Part shown: one piece after another, positions 8,177 to 17,525 of the stretch
How positions within the stretch are numbered: position 1 is the first letter of the stretch
Layout: each line of letters begins with the position of its first letter
DNA from: Bacteroides oleiciplenus YIT 12058
GTDB lineage: Bacteria; Bacteroidota; Bacteroidia; Bacteroidales; Bacteroidaceae
DNA length: 64,000 nucleotides
Direction: 5' to 3'
NCBI RefSeq assembly: GCF_000315485.1
Contig: NZ_JH992944.1
Coordinates: 382,603 to 446,602 of the forward strand
Notes under the pieces: generated by a model
What the model saw: the letters and a program-made list of their open reading frames with translations, nothing else
Databases searched by the model: none
What the model was told of the DNA's origin: nothing
Program-made: the position numbers and the translations under genes

Positions 8177-11100
8177 TTATCGTTTTAATCGCTTCGCAAC
8201 TTTCTTAATATTCGCACCTTTTGCTTTTGCCTTCGCCTTATAAATCAGCACGAAGAAGAACGGTACCAACAAAATACCTATTGTCACAGCCAGAATCATT
8301 CCGAAGAATACGCCTGTACCGATGGCCTGACGGCTTGCCGAACCCGGTCCGCTGGCAATCACCATCGGCAACATACCGAGAATAAATGCCAATGACGTCA
8401 TCAGGATAGGACGGAAACGCAACTGTGATGCATGCAGAGCGGCTTTCACCACATTCGCCCCACGGTCCACCTGTTCTTTGGCAAACTCCACAATCAAAAT
8501 AGCATTCTTTGCTGCCAGACCGACCAGCATAACGAGTCCAATCTGAAAATAAACATCATTTTCCAGTCCGCACAGCCATACCCCGAGGTAAGCTCCCAAT
8601 GCGGCAATAGGCAATGAAAGCAATACGGCAATAGGCACCGACCAGCTCTCGTAAAGTGCAGCCAGGAAGAGGAATACGAACAGGAATACCAGTGCCAGCA
8701 CCATGGCAGTCTGTCCGCCTGCCTGCTTCTCTTGATAAGAAAGTCCGCTCCATTCCACACCGATATTGTCCGGCAAGTGGTCACGGGCTATCTGTTCAAT
8801 GATTTCCATTGCCTGACCGGAACTGTAACCATCGGCAGCTCCGCCACGAATCACGGCACTGTTGAACATATTGAAACGCTTGATGCTACCCGGCCCCGTG
8901 GTATACGAAGTTGTTCCGAGGGAAGTCAACGGTATCATTACATTATCCGCACCACGTACGAAGAAGAGGTTGATATTCTCTTTATGTTCCCGATAGGGAG
9001 CTTCTGCCTGAATGTATACACGATAGATACGGTTGAACATATTGAAGTCATTCACATATACCGAACCGGTATAGGCCTTCATGGTTGAGAATACATCCGC
9101 CAGGGGTACACCCGCCAGTTTCACCTTATCCCGGTCTACATCGAAATAAAGTTGCGGAATATCCGCCTGCAAAGAAGATGAAAGTCCCGACAACTCCTTG
9201 CGCTGTGATGCGTAATACATCAATGTATCCGTTGCCTGTACCAAGTTGTCGAAAGTGGCATCACCGCGTGCTTCAAGCTGCATCTCGAAACCACCGGAAC
9301 TTCCCAATCCCGGAATAACCGGCGGCGTGGAGAGATAAACCTTACATTCGGGATATTCCTGAAGGTCTTTCTTCACTTGTGCCATTACTTCATCAATGGT
9401 CTGTCCGTCCCGTGCTCCCCAAGGTTTCATGATGACGGTCAGTTCACTGCGTGCCTGACTGCTGCCTACACGCGGGCTGCTACCCACTACGCTTTGCACA
9501 TATTCCACAGCCGGGTTCAACATCAGATATTCCACTGCACGTTCCGATACGGTACGCGTGCGTTCCAACGTTGCACCTTCGGGCAATTCCAGTTCTACTT
9601 TGAAGTAACCCTGATCTTCCACGGGCAGGAAGCTGGTCGGAATCAGTCGGTTTACCAGAAAAATGGCTATCAATACTATGCCGAATGCTCCCAACACCCT
9701 GCGGGGATTGCCTATCACACGTGAAATCTGACGCACGTATTTGCGGTTACCCATATTCAGTGCATAGTTGATATAACGGAATACGATGTTTTTCCGTTTG
9801 TGGGAGTCCGGTTTCAATATCAACGAACACATCACCGGGCTCAGTGTCAGTGCAACTACCGTAGAAAGCAACACGCTGACCACAATCGTCACCGTAAACT
9901 GGCGGTAAAGTTGTCCTGTGATGCCGCCGAGGAAACTAACCGGAACGAACACTGCTGCCAGCACCAGTGACGTAGCAATAATTGCTCCCGTCAGTCCTTC
10001 CATAGCTTTCTTAGTGGCTTCGTAAGGCGGCAGCTTCTCTTCGTGCATGATGCGCTCCACATTCTCCACCACCACAATAGCATCGTCCACCACAATACCG
10101 ATAGCAAGCACCAGTCCGAGCAACGTAAGTATATTGAGCGAAAAACCGAATATCAACATGAAACCAAATGTACCAATCAGAGAAATAGGCACCGCCACAA
10201 TCGGAATCAATGTGGCACGCCAACTTTGCAATGACAGGAACACTACGATAATCACCAGTGCCAAAGCCTCAAACAGCGTCTTATACACTTCATGGATAGA
10301 TTCCGAAATGTACGTTGTCATATCGAACGGTATCTCGTAACTCAATCCATCAGGGAAATTAGCGCTAATCTCATCCATCGCCTTCTTCACATTTTCCGCT
10401 ACTTCCATAGCATTGGCACCCGGAAGCATATAAATACCCAGCACCGCTGCATTTTCACCGTTGATGCTACTCTCTGTGTTGTAAGAAGAAGCCTCCAGAG
10501 ATATACGCGCCACATCACGCAAACGAATTATAGAGCCATCCGCATTGGCACGTATCACGATTTCTTCAAACTGCGCAACAGTAGACAGACGCCCCTGGGT
10601 GGTGATAGGAATAGTGATATCCAATCCTTTCACCGGCTGTTGCCCCAGCACACCGGCGGCGGACTCGCGGTTCTGGTCTTTCAGTGCATTCTGCAAATCG
10701 GCCACGGTCAGTCCGAAGTTAGCTAACTTATCCGGCTGCACCCAGATCTGCATGGCGTAGTAGCGGCTACCGATATTCGACACACGGCCTACACCGGGAA
10801 TACGGCGAAGCAAGTCGAGCACGTTCAGTGTAGCAAAGTTACTCAGGTAGATTTCATCAAACTTCGGGTCGGAAGACATGAGACAGATAGTCATCAACTG
10901 GCTGGCCGCCTGTTTTTCTACCGAAATACCGTTTTGCACCACTTCCGCCGGGAGACGGGATTCCGCCAGTTTCAGACGGTTCTGAATTTCCACTGCCGCC
11001 AAATCAGGGTCGGCAGAGATGTCAAATGTCACTGTAGCCGAGAAACCACCGGAGTTGGAACTGTTGGACTCCATATAGAGCATTCCCGGTGTTCCGTTCA

Positions 11101-11332
11101 ATTCCTGTTCGATAGGTGTGGCTACTGCCTGCGATACCGTCAGTGCGCTGGCACCCGGATAGGATGCGCTGATTTTCACTACCGGCGGCGTAATCTGCGG
11201 ATATTGGTCAATGGGGAGCATCGACAATCCGATGATGCCCACAATGACAATCAGTATGGAGATGACAGCCGAGAATACCGGTCTGTCTATAAAGAAACTT
11301 ACTTTCATATGCGTCTGTTTTACGTTCGTCAA
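8177..11332 (-). CDS. RND efflux pump, inner-membrane HAE-1 (AcrB/MexB) type
   Basis: The 1051-residue protein is the proton-driven transporter that moves drugs or other amphiphiles from the periplasm and inner membrane to the outer channel. It starts with FFIDRPVFSAVISILIVIVG, the normal first membrane helix, and has two large periplasmic loops and twelve membrane helices. The proton-relay acidic pair is present in GIVVDDAIVVVENV, and the matching lysine in GLAAKNAILIVEFAKEQ. The HAE-1 subfamily is suggested by ASYPGASALTVSQAVATPIEQ. The start codon directly abuts the stop codon of the adaptor gene upstream. The length is normal and I see no damage. The substrate cannot be read from the sequence. 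Confidence 0.95.
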   Translation of the reverse strand: MTNVKQTHMKVSFFIDRPVFSAVISILIVIVGIIGLSMLPIDQYPQITPPVVKISASYPGASALTVSQAVATPIEQELNGTPGMLYMESNSSNSGGFSATVTFDISADPDLAAVEIQNRLKLAESRLPAEVVQNGISVEKQAASQLMTICLMSSDPKFDEIYLSNFATLNVLDLLRRIPGVGRVSNIGSRYYAMQIWVQPDKLANFGLTVADLQNALKDQNRESAAGVLGQQPVKGLDITIPITTQGRLSTVAQFEEIVIRANADGSIIRLRDVARISLEASSYNTESSINGENAAVLGIYMLPGANAMEVAENVKKAMDEISANFPDGLSYEIPFDMTTYISESIHEVYKTLFEALALVIIVVFLSLQSWRATLIPIVAVPISLIGTFGFMLIFGFSLNILTLLGLVLAIGIVVDDAIVVVENVERIMHEEKLPPYEATKKAMEGLTGAIIATSLVLAAVFVPVSFLGGITGQLYRQFTVTIVVSVLLSTVVALTLSPVMCSLILKPDSHKRKNIVFRYINYALNMGNRKYVRQISRVIGNPRRVLGAFGIVLIAIFLVNRLIPTSFLPVEDQGYFKVELELPEGATLERTRTVSERAVEYLMLNPAVEYVQSVVGSSPRVGSSQARSELTVIMKPWGARDGQTIDEVMAQVKKDLQEYPECKVYLSTPPVIPGLGSSGGFEMQLEARGDATFDNLVQATDTLMYYASQRKELSGLSSSLQADIPQLYFDVDRDKVKLAGVPLADVFSTMKAYTGSVYVNDFNMFNRIYRVYIQAEAPYREHKENINLFFVRGADNVMIPLTSLGTTSYTTGPGSIKRFNMFNSAVIRGGAADGYSSGQAMEIIEQIARDHLPDNIGVEWSGLSYQEKQAGGQTAMVLALVFLFVFLFLAALYESWSVPIAVLLSLPIAALGAYLGVWLCGLENDVYFQIGLVMLVGLAAKNAILIVEFAKEQVDRGANVVKAALHASQLRFRPILMTSLAFILGMLPMVIASGPGSASRQAIGTGVFFGMILAVTIGILLVPFFFVLIYKAKAKAKGANIKKVAKRLKR

Positions 11333-12553
11333 TTACTTCTCAGTCTTAACCGTATCCGGTGTCTGACTTTGTTCCTCGTCTTCTTTCTTCAACAGGGCAT
11401 TGTTCACCTTAACTTTCATACCCGGACTCAGCTTATGGTATCCTTCCACCACGATGGTTTCACCCGGCACCAAACCTCTTTCCACTACCACTTGGTTCTG
11501 GAACTCCGGTCCCAGTTCAATAAAGCGCCGTTCTACGGTGGAGTCGCGACGCATCACAAACACAAAAGCACCACCCTTTTCGATGATTACCGATTTCAGG
11601 GGAACAACTGTTGCATTCTCACGAACATCCAGCAACAGCTTCACTTTTGTGAACTGCCCCGGCAGCAACACATGTTTCGGATTGGGCATCTCGGCACGAA
11701 CAGAGAATGTACCGGTGCGAGGGTCAACCTGCGGTTCGGCAAAGTCAACCAAACCTTTGAACGGATAAACCGTATTATCGGCAAGTGTAATAGAAATATT
11801 CGGTTGCCAGGAACGGGTGGAGTCTTTTTGTCCCAGGTTCACATTGCGCTCTTTGGTTTTCAAATAGTCCAATGCAGTCATACTGAAATCAACCAACACC
11901 GTATCACTCTTTACGATAGCTGCCAGCAACGACTTGCCTCCTGTGCCTACCAGTGTACCAAGGTCTACATAGCGTTCACTGATATGTCCAGACAACGGGG
12001 AACGGACAATTGTATAACCCAATTCCAGTTCCGCCTGATCCAGATCTGCCTGACTCATAGCTACACTAGCTTGCGCTGTTTCATAAGCCGCTATCGCATT
12101 ATCCAAATCCAATTGACTGGCAGCATTCTGCTCATACAGCGGACGGATACGTTCCAAGTCACGTTGTGCCTTGCGAGCCTGTGCTTCGTCCTTTTTCAGT
12201 TGTGCACGTGCCTTATCCGCCTTGGCCGCATACTGGTCGCGATTGATTACAAACAACACCTGGTTCTTCGTCACATAAGTACCTTCTTCAAAAAGCATAT
12301 TTTCCAGATACCCTTCTACACGGGCACGCACCTCTACAAACTGCTGAGCGCGGATACGTCCCACATATTCACCATAGATTTCCACATCGTCCTGTGTCAC
12401 CGGTTCTACGGCCACTACCGGCAGATCCGGTGCTGGTGCAGGACGATGAGTGACGAACCAGTAAATCCCTACTAACAATACTATACCTATTGCGGCAATC
12501 ACTGCCTGCCTTTTCGTTATTCTGATTTCTCTCTTTTTGAAAAACGATTTCAT
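11333..12553 (-). CDS. RND efflux periplasmic adaptor (AcrA/MexA type)
   Basis: This protein bridges the inner-membrane pump and the outer-membrane channel. I place the start at 12553, giving MKSFFKKREIRITK and then one membrane anchor (AVIAAIGIVLLVGIYWFV). The frame is open upstream to 12601, but a purine-rich AGAGAG lies just before 12553 and the extra residues look non-coding. The usual parts follow: a lipoyl half (EYVGRIRAQQFVEVRARVEG), a helical hairpin with alternating charges (AKADKARAQLKKDEAQARKA), the second lipoyl half (TIVRSPLSGHISERYVDLG), a beta-barrel and a membrane-proximal domain. It is first in the operon. The length, about 406 residues, is normal. Confidence 0.93.
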   Translation of the reverse strand: MKSFFKKREIRITKRQAVIAAIGIVLLVGIYWFVTHRPAPAPDLPVVAVEPVTQDDVEIYGEYVGRIRAQQFVEVRARVEGYLENMLFEEGTYVTKNQVLFVINRDQYAAKADKARAQLKKDEAQARKAQRDLERIRPLYEQNAASQLDLDNAIAAYETAQASVAMSQADLDQAELELGYTIVRSPLSGHISERYVDLGTLVGTGGKSLLAAIVKSDTVLVDFSMTALDYLKTKERNVNLGQKDSTRSWQPNISITLADNTVYPFKGLVDFAEPQVDPRTGTFSVRAEMPNPKHVLLPGQFTKVKLLLDVRENATVVPLKSVIIEKGGAFVFVMRRDSTVERRFIELGPEFQNQVVVERGLVPGETIVVEGYHKLSPGMKVKVNNALLKKEDEEQSQTPDTVKTEK

Positions 12554-12680
12554 AAGCTCTCTGTTTATGTTAATGTTAAAAACCCTATAAATAAAAAACA
12601 CAACTGACGTGCCAAAGTTCGCTAACTATACTTTTATTATTCATAGCCAAAGCATTAAACACTTAAATGGAAATTGCATG

Positions 12681-12720
12681 AAGTGTGGAATCCACTCTAC
12701 AAGTGTGGAATAATTCCACA
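12681..12720 (-). promoter_or_regulatory. Possible operator upstream of the RND efflux operon
   Basis: AAGTGTGGAAT occurs at 12681-12691 and again at 12701-12711, exactly 20 bases apart. The second copy is part of the perfect hyphenated palindrome TGTGGAATAATTCCACA at 12704-12720. The spacing of two helical turns and the dyad symmetry suggest a dimeric regulator site about 130-170 bases upstream of the adaptor start. No regulator gene is adjacent, so this rests on sequence symmetry only. Confidence 0.45.
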
Positions 12721-12748
12721 AAAAAAGTCCGAACGAAACGTCCGGACT
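12720..12748 (-). terminator. Intrinsic terminator after the acidic small protein gene
   Basis: On the minus strand AGTCCG and CGGACT pair (12726-12731 with 12743-12748), followed by a run of seven T residues (12720-12726 on the plus strand as A). It follows the stop codon at 12772 and separates the trxA group from the efflux operon. Confidence 0.7.
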
Positions 12749-12771
12749 CTCTTTTTACTTACTGAAACTAC

Positions 12772-13107
12772 TTATTCGTCATCATCCAACGACTCCGTAT
12801 ATTCCAGTTCCCCTTGAACCACGAACAGAATCTCTTCCGGATCATAGTCACCCATCTCGTCTTTATGAGCTTCCTTGATGATGTAATCTACGATCTGCCC
12901 CAGGTCAACTTCGACGCATCCTTCTTCATCCGGCTCTACATCGAGAATGCCGCTTTCAGAATAATACTCATCAATCAAATCGAGGAAATAATAGAATTCG
13001 TCGTCAGAGAACTTCTCCTTTAACTCCTGCGGCAAATAATTTTTGATGTATTCGATGGTCTTTTCGTCATCGAGGTCATCCTTTAAGAAATCGTCTTCCA
13101 GTCCCAT
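12772..13107 (-). CDS. Unrecognised acidic small cytoplasmic protein
   Basis: The 111-residue protein is strongly acidic, with Asp/Glu clusters at both ends (start MGLEDDFLKDDLDDE, end ESLDDDE) and no signal peptide or membrane helix. It appears mostly helical. I do not recognise a domain. The gene starts 47 bases after the end of trxA on the same strand and is followed by a clear terminator, so it is probably the last gene of a trxA transcript. That context hints at a housekeeping role, but no function can be assigned. Confidence 0.75.
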   Translation of the reverse strand: MGLEDDFLKDDLDDEKTIEYIKNYLPQELKEKFSDDEFYYFLDLIDEYYSESGILDVEPDEEGCVEVDLGQIVDYIIKEAHKDEMGDYDPEEILFVVQGELEYTESLDDDE

Positions 13108-13154
13108 AATAGTTAGTTTTTTAGGGGTGAATACCTTATTTATATGAACACTCC

Positions 13155-13472
13155 TTACAGGAGCATTTTCTTTATCTTTTCGTCAAAAGCTGATTTGGGC
13201 GCAGAACCTACCTGCTTGTCAACCAACTCACCGTTCTTGAAGAACAATACGGTAGGAATGTTACGAATGCCATATTCCGCAGGCAGATCGCTACTTTCAT
13301 CCACATCGCACTTACCGATGATTACCTGACCGTCATACAGTTCTGCCAGTTCGTCAATAATAGGACCTACCATCTTACAAGGACCACACCAGGGAGCCCA
13401 AAAGTCAATCACTACAGGTTTACCCTCTGCCAGGATTTCCTTATAGTTGCTGTCTGTAATTTCTAAAGCCAT
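13155..13472 (-). CDS. trxA: Thioredoxin
   Basis: This is a canonical cytoplasmic thioredoxin of 105 residues that reduces disulfides in client proteins. It has the active site WCGPCK, the preceding VIDFWAPW strand, and the cis-proline loop GIRNIPTVLFFKNGE. There is no signal peptide. The gene lies 86 bases downstream of the end of dnaE with its own promoter box between, and is followed by an acidic small gene on the same strand. Confidence 0.96.
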   Translation of the reverse strand: MALEITDSNYKEILAEGKPVVIDFWAPWCGPCKMVGPIIDELAELYDGQVIIGKCDVDESSDLPAEYGIRNIPTVLFFKNGELVDKQVGSAPKSAFDEKIKKMLL

Positions 13473-13550
13473 TTCTTTAAATATTAATTATTAAATATCA
13501 ATTATTAGTTATCAAGCCAGTATCAATTTTATGGTATCTCATTGATGAAG

Positions 13551-13558
13551 CAAAGATA
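13551..13558 (-). promoter_or_regulatory. Bacteroides -7 box for trxA
   Basis: On the minus strand this reads TATCTTTG, a full match to the Bacteroides TAnnTTTG box. It lies about 80 bases upstream of the trxA start and directly beside the dnaE stop codon. I see no clear -33 TTTG at the right spacing. Confidence 0.5.
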
Positions 13559-16500
13559 CTAATTTATCCGGAATTCCAGTTCGGGACGCTCATTTAAATA
13601 AGAGATTAAGTCACGCCCTACGGAAAGCTTCACCGGACGGGAAATCAGATCCACTACAGTTTTACTATCCGGATCGCTCACTTTGAAATATAACTCTGTC
13701 GTACCGGGATGCCCTTTCATCAGCGCTGCAAGCTCTGTTACCAAAGCCTGGTTCAGTACGGAAAGCGGTATCAATATGGTGATTTTGGATATCAGCTTTT
13801 CCTTCACATCGGGCAATAATTCCATAGAGGTGATTTTAACTTCCAACTCATCCTGCCGCCACTGTTTGGGTTGGCAACGGGCTTTAATAAAGAGGAAGGT
13901 ACGTTCCCCCAAATACCCCTGATAGGTCACCCAGTCATTACCAAAGAACGGGAGTTCCGCAGAACCGGAATAGTCTTCAATTTTGGCGATGCCATAAGGA
14001 TTACCGTTCTTACTGATACCCCGGCGCACGGAGGTCACAATACCTCCCATCGTGATTTCGCGCCCGGCAAGCGCTGCTTTATCTTCCAACTCAGCCATGC
14101 GGGTGTTGCAAACGTGTTGCAATACAACAGAGTATTCATCCAGCGGGTGGGCGGAAAGATAGATACCTACCAGGTCGCGCTCCCTGTTCAGGCGGTCGAG
14201 GTCACTCCAACGTTCCGCCTCGGGGATTTCGGGGGTGGCTATATCCACTACATTTTCTCCACCGAACAATGAATTGGCCGCTGCTGCCTGGTCGGCCTGA
14301 TAACGGTTACCATAACGCACCAAAGTTTCCAGAAAGACTTCATTCTTAGAATTCACGGCAAAGTATTGTTCACGCTTCAGTTCCGGAAATTCATCGAAGC
14401 CCCCCGCCAGAGCGAGGCATTCCAAGTTCTTCTTATTACAAGCTGTCAGATTGACACGCTGCACAAAATCAAATATACCTTTGAAAGGACCGTTCTTCTC
14501 ACGTTCTTCCATGATATTCAGTACGGCACCTTCGCCCACACCCTTCACTGCACCAAGACCAAAACGGATATTTCCTTCCGGGTTAACAGTGAACTTCAGG
14601 TTACTCTCATTTACATCCGGTCCCAATACTTTGATGCCCATCGCCTTACATTCGTCCATCAACTTGGTGATATCGGTAATGTTCGACAAACTTCGGCTCA
14701 TTACGGCTGCCATATACTCGGCAGGGTAATTAGCTTTCAGATATGCGGTCTGATAAGCTACCCACGAATAACAGGTGGCATGAGACTTGTTGAAAGCGTA
14801 AGATGCAAACTTTTCCCAGTCTCCCCAAATTTTTTCAAGTACTTTCGGATCGTGTCCATTCTTGCGCCCGCCTTCAACGAATTTGGGTTTCATGTGATCC
14901 AGCTTGTCACGCAACTTTTTACCCATCGCCTTACGCAAGGCATCAGACTCACCACGGGTGAAGTCAGCCAACAGACGGGACAAGAGCATCACCTGCTCCT
15001 GATACACCGTAATACCGTACGTATCTTTCAGATATTTCTCCATGACGGGAATATCATACTCAATCGGTTTCCGCCCATGCTTACGGTCAATGAAATCCGG
15101 AATGTAATCCATAGGACCTGGACGGTAAAGGGCATTCATCGCAATCAAGTCCTCGAAAGTAGAAGGCTGCAACTCACGCAGGTATTTCTGCATACCGGCA
15201 GACTCGAACTGGAACGTGCCAATGGTACGACCATCACTATATAATTTATAAGTGACAGGGTCATCAATCGGCACCTTATCTATATTCAACTCCAACCTAC
15301 GATGCAGACGGATATTTTCTACGGCTTCCTTGATGATTGACAATGTTTTCAATCCCAGGAAGTCCATCTTAATCAATCCCGTATCTTCAATCACCGAACC
15401 TTCATACTGGGTTACGAGCATCTTTTCGCCAGTTTCTTTATCGTCAGCAGTACTTACAGGCACCCAGTCGGTGATGTCGTCACGACAAATAATCGTTCCA
15501 CAAGCATGCACACCTGTACCACGCACATTCCCCTCAAGCATTTTAGCGTATTTCAACGTATTACGCACCAGAGGGTCAGGAGAAGCTTCCGCAGCCTGCA
15601 GCTCGGGAACGTAATCAATAGCATTCCGCAGGTTCAGTTTCTTATCAGGTATTTTATCGGGAACCAATTTTGCCAGACGATCGGATTCTGAAAGAGGAAG
15701 CTTCTGCACACGGGCAACGTCCTTGATGGCAAGTTTAGTAGCCATTGTACCATAAGTAATGATATGCGCCACCTTTTCCTGTCCATACTTGTTAGTTACC
15801 CAACGAAGCACTTCACCACGTCCGTCATCATCGAAGTCAATATCAATATCAGGCAATGAGATACGGTCGGGATTCAGGAAACGCTCGAACAGCAAGTCAT
15901 ATTTGATAGGGTCGATTTTCGTAATCTGCAAGCAGTATGCCACGGCCGAACCAGCAGCCGAACCACGTCCCGGACCAATTGACACACCCATGCTACGCCC
16001 AGCAGCGATGAAGTCCTGCACAATCAAGAAGTATCCGGGGAAACCCATTGTCTTCATAATATGAAGTTCGAACTTCAACCGTTCCCTAACTTCTTCCGAC
16101 ATGGGGTCGCCATAAAATATCTTAGCACCGTCAAAAGTCAGTTTGGCAAGGTAGTCCGCTTCCAACTTGATACGATACAATTTTTCATATCCACCCAAGC
16201 GCTTGATTTTGTCCTTGGCGTCCTCTTCACTCAGCACCACATTTCCATTCTCGTCCTGGGTGAACTCATCGAACAAATCCTTTTCAGTAAATTTCTGCCG
16301 ATAGCCTTCTTCCGTTCCGAAGTCTTCGGGGATGGCAAAGGTAGGCATGATAGGTGCGTGATCGATGGAATAGTATTCCACCTTATCCAGAACCTCCAGC
16401 GTATTGGACAAAGCTTCGGGAATATCCGCAAAGAGTTCGTTCATCTCCGCTTTCGTCTTCATCCACTCCTGCTTAGTATAAAGCATACGGTTGGGGTCAT

Positions 16501-17353
16501 CCAAATCTTTGCCTGTACTCAAACAAATCAAGCGGTCGTGCGCTTCGGCATGTTCCTCATTCACAAAGTGAACGTCATTAGAACAGATCAGTTTGATATT
16601 GTATTTCCTGGCATACTCTATCAGTTTGGCATTTGCCCGCTGCTGCAACGGGTAGGCTTCATGGTTGGCACGGGGCACGGTCGCCCTATGTCGTTGCAAC
16701 TCCAAATAATAATCTTCTCCAAAGAGGTTCTTGTACCAGCGTACAGCCTCCTCCGCTTCTTCAAACTGGTCGTTAAGTATCTTCTTAGGTACTTCACCAC
16801 CGATACAGGCCGAGCAGACAATCAATCCCTCGTGATACTTTTCCAGCTCATTGCGGTCGGTGCGGGGACGCATATAGTATCCATTCGTCCAGGCTCTGGA
16901 CACCAACTTTATCAGGTTGTGATAACCTTTTTCATTCTTTGCCAACACAATCAAGTGCCAGCCGCTTTGGTCGGGTTTTCCTTCCTTCTTGTCCATGGTG
17001 CGGCGTGCCACATACATCTCGCAGCCAATTATCGGTTTAAACAGCTTATTTTCAGCTTCCGTAATTTTTGCGCGACAGTCAGCAATCTCCGCTTCCTTGT
17101 CTTCACAAGCTATTTCGCCGCTCTCAATACCGGCAATGCGCTTCTTGAGATTCTTGATATCTCCTTTCGGCCCGCTATTCTTTTTGTTGACGTAATTAGT
17201 GAACTCCTTGATGCCGAACATATTACCGTGGTCAGTTACGGCAATTCCCTTCATTCCATCCTTCATCGCTTTGTCAACCAGCGCACTGACGCTTGCCTGA
17301 CCGTCGAGGAGGGAATATTGGGTATGAACGTGCAAATGAACAAAATCCTGCAT
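13559..17353 (-). CDS. dnaE: DNA polymerase III alpha subunit
   Basis: The 1264-residue protein is the replicative polymerase catalytic subunit. It begins with the PHP domain (MQDFVHLHVHTQYSLLDG, HxH motif). The polymerase palm follows with GPGRGSAAGS and the catalytic acidic motif LPDIDIDFDDDGR, then the finger region and helix-hairpin-helix part (GLGAVKGVGEGAV). A C-terminal OB-fold (ITMGGIVTSVRRGISKNG) is followed by a short tail. The length fits the DnaE1 class of Bacteroidetes. An unusually good ribosome-binding site, AAAGGAG at 17360-17366 on the plus strand as CTCCTTT, lies just before the ATG at 17353. Psd is divergent. Confidence 0.97.
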   Translation of the reverse strand: MQDFVHLHVHTQYSLLDGQASVSALVDKAMKDGMKGIAVTDHGNMFGIKEFTNYVNKKNSGPKGDIKNLKKRIAGIESGEIACEDKEAEIADCRAKITEAENKLFKPIIGCEMYVARRTMDKKEGKPDQSGWHLIVLAKNEKGYHNLIKLVSRAWTNGYYMRPRTDRNELEKYHEGLIVCSACIGGEVPKKILNDQFEEAEEAVRWYKNLFGEDYYLELQRHRATVPRANHEAYPLQQRANAKLIEYARKYNIKLICSNDVHFVNEEHAEAHDRLICLSTGKDLDDPNRMLYTKQEWMKTKAEMNELFADIPEALSNTLEVLDKVEYYSIDHAPIMPTFAIPEDFGTEEGYRQKFTEKDLFDEFTQDENGNVVLSEEDAKDKIKRLGGYEKLYRIKLEADYLAKLTFDGAKIFYGDPMSEEVRERLKFELHIMKTMGFPGYFLIVQDFIAAGRSMGVSIGPGRGSAAGSAVAYCLQITKIDPIKYDLLFERFLNPDRISLPDIDIDFDDDGRGEVLRWVTNKYGQEKVAHIITYGTMATKLAIKDVARVQKLPLSESDRLAKLVPDKIPDKKLNLRNAIDYVPELQAAEASPDPLVRNTLKYAKMLEGNVRGTGVHACGTIICRDDITDWVPVSTADDKETGEKMLVTQYEGSVIEDTGLIKMDFLGLKTLSIIKEAVENIRLHRRLELNIDKVPIDDPVTYKLYSDGRTIGTFQFESAGMQKYLRELQPSTFEDLIAMNALYRPGPMDYIPDFIDRKHGRKPIEYDIPVMEKYLKDTYGITVYQEQVMLLSRLLADFTRGESDALRKAMGKKLRDKLDHMKPKFVEGGRKNGHDPKVLEKIWGDWEKFASYAFNKSHATCYSWVAYQTAYLKANYPAEYMAAVMSRSLSNITDITKLMDECKAMGIKVLGPDVNESNLKFTVNPEGNIRFGLGAVKGVGEGAVLNIMEEREKNGPFKGIFDFVQRVNLTACNKKNLECLALAGGFDEFPELKREQYFAVNSKNEVFLETLVRYGNRYQADQAAAANSLFGGENVVDIATPEIPEAERWSDLDRLNRERDLVGIYLSAHPLDEYSVVLQHVCNTRMAELEDKAALAGREITMGGIVTSVRRGISKNGNPYGIAKIEDYSGSAELPFFGNDWVTYQGYLGERTFLFIKARCQPKQWRQDELEVKITSMELLPDVKEKLISKITILIPLSVLNQALVTELAALMKGHPGTTELYFKVSDPDSKTVVDLISRPVKLSVGRDLISYLNERPELEFRIN

Positions 17354-17457
17354 AAATATCTCCTTTCAATTGAGAGCATAAAAGTACAACCTATATAAGA
17401 CCTAACAAAAATATTTCCCTAAAAGTTATCAACATCTGCATTTCTCCCCCCAAATGC

Positions 17458-17488
17458 TTGTTAGATTTTCAAAATAAGTCTATTTTTG
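17458..17488 (+). promoter_or_regulatory. Promoter of the psd-pssA operon
   Basis: A -33-type TTG at 17458-17460 is followed after 20 bases by TATTTTTG at 17481-17488, a full match to the Bacteroides TAnnTTTG box. The start codon of psd is 37 bases further on. Confidence 0.65.
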
Positions 17489-17525
17489 CGGATAATTTGT
17501 ATTCACAAAGAATAAAACAACTTAC

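Noticed and set aside
7235..8188. Plus-strand open frame of about 317 codons opposite the outer-membrane channel gene
   Set aside because: Mirror frame of a clear TolC-family gene; composition is unnatural for a protein.
10934..12475. Long plus-strand open frame (over 500 codons) opposite the RND adaptor and pump genes
   Set aside because: It is exactly antisense to two well-supported genes, is rich in His/Arg/Cys/Gln as expected of a mirror frame, and shows no domain.
16061..17398. Plus-strand open frame of about 445 codons opposite dnaE
   Set aside because: Antisense to the PHP and polymerase parts of dnaE, with no recognisable domain; an artefact of codon bias.
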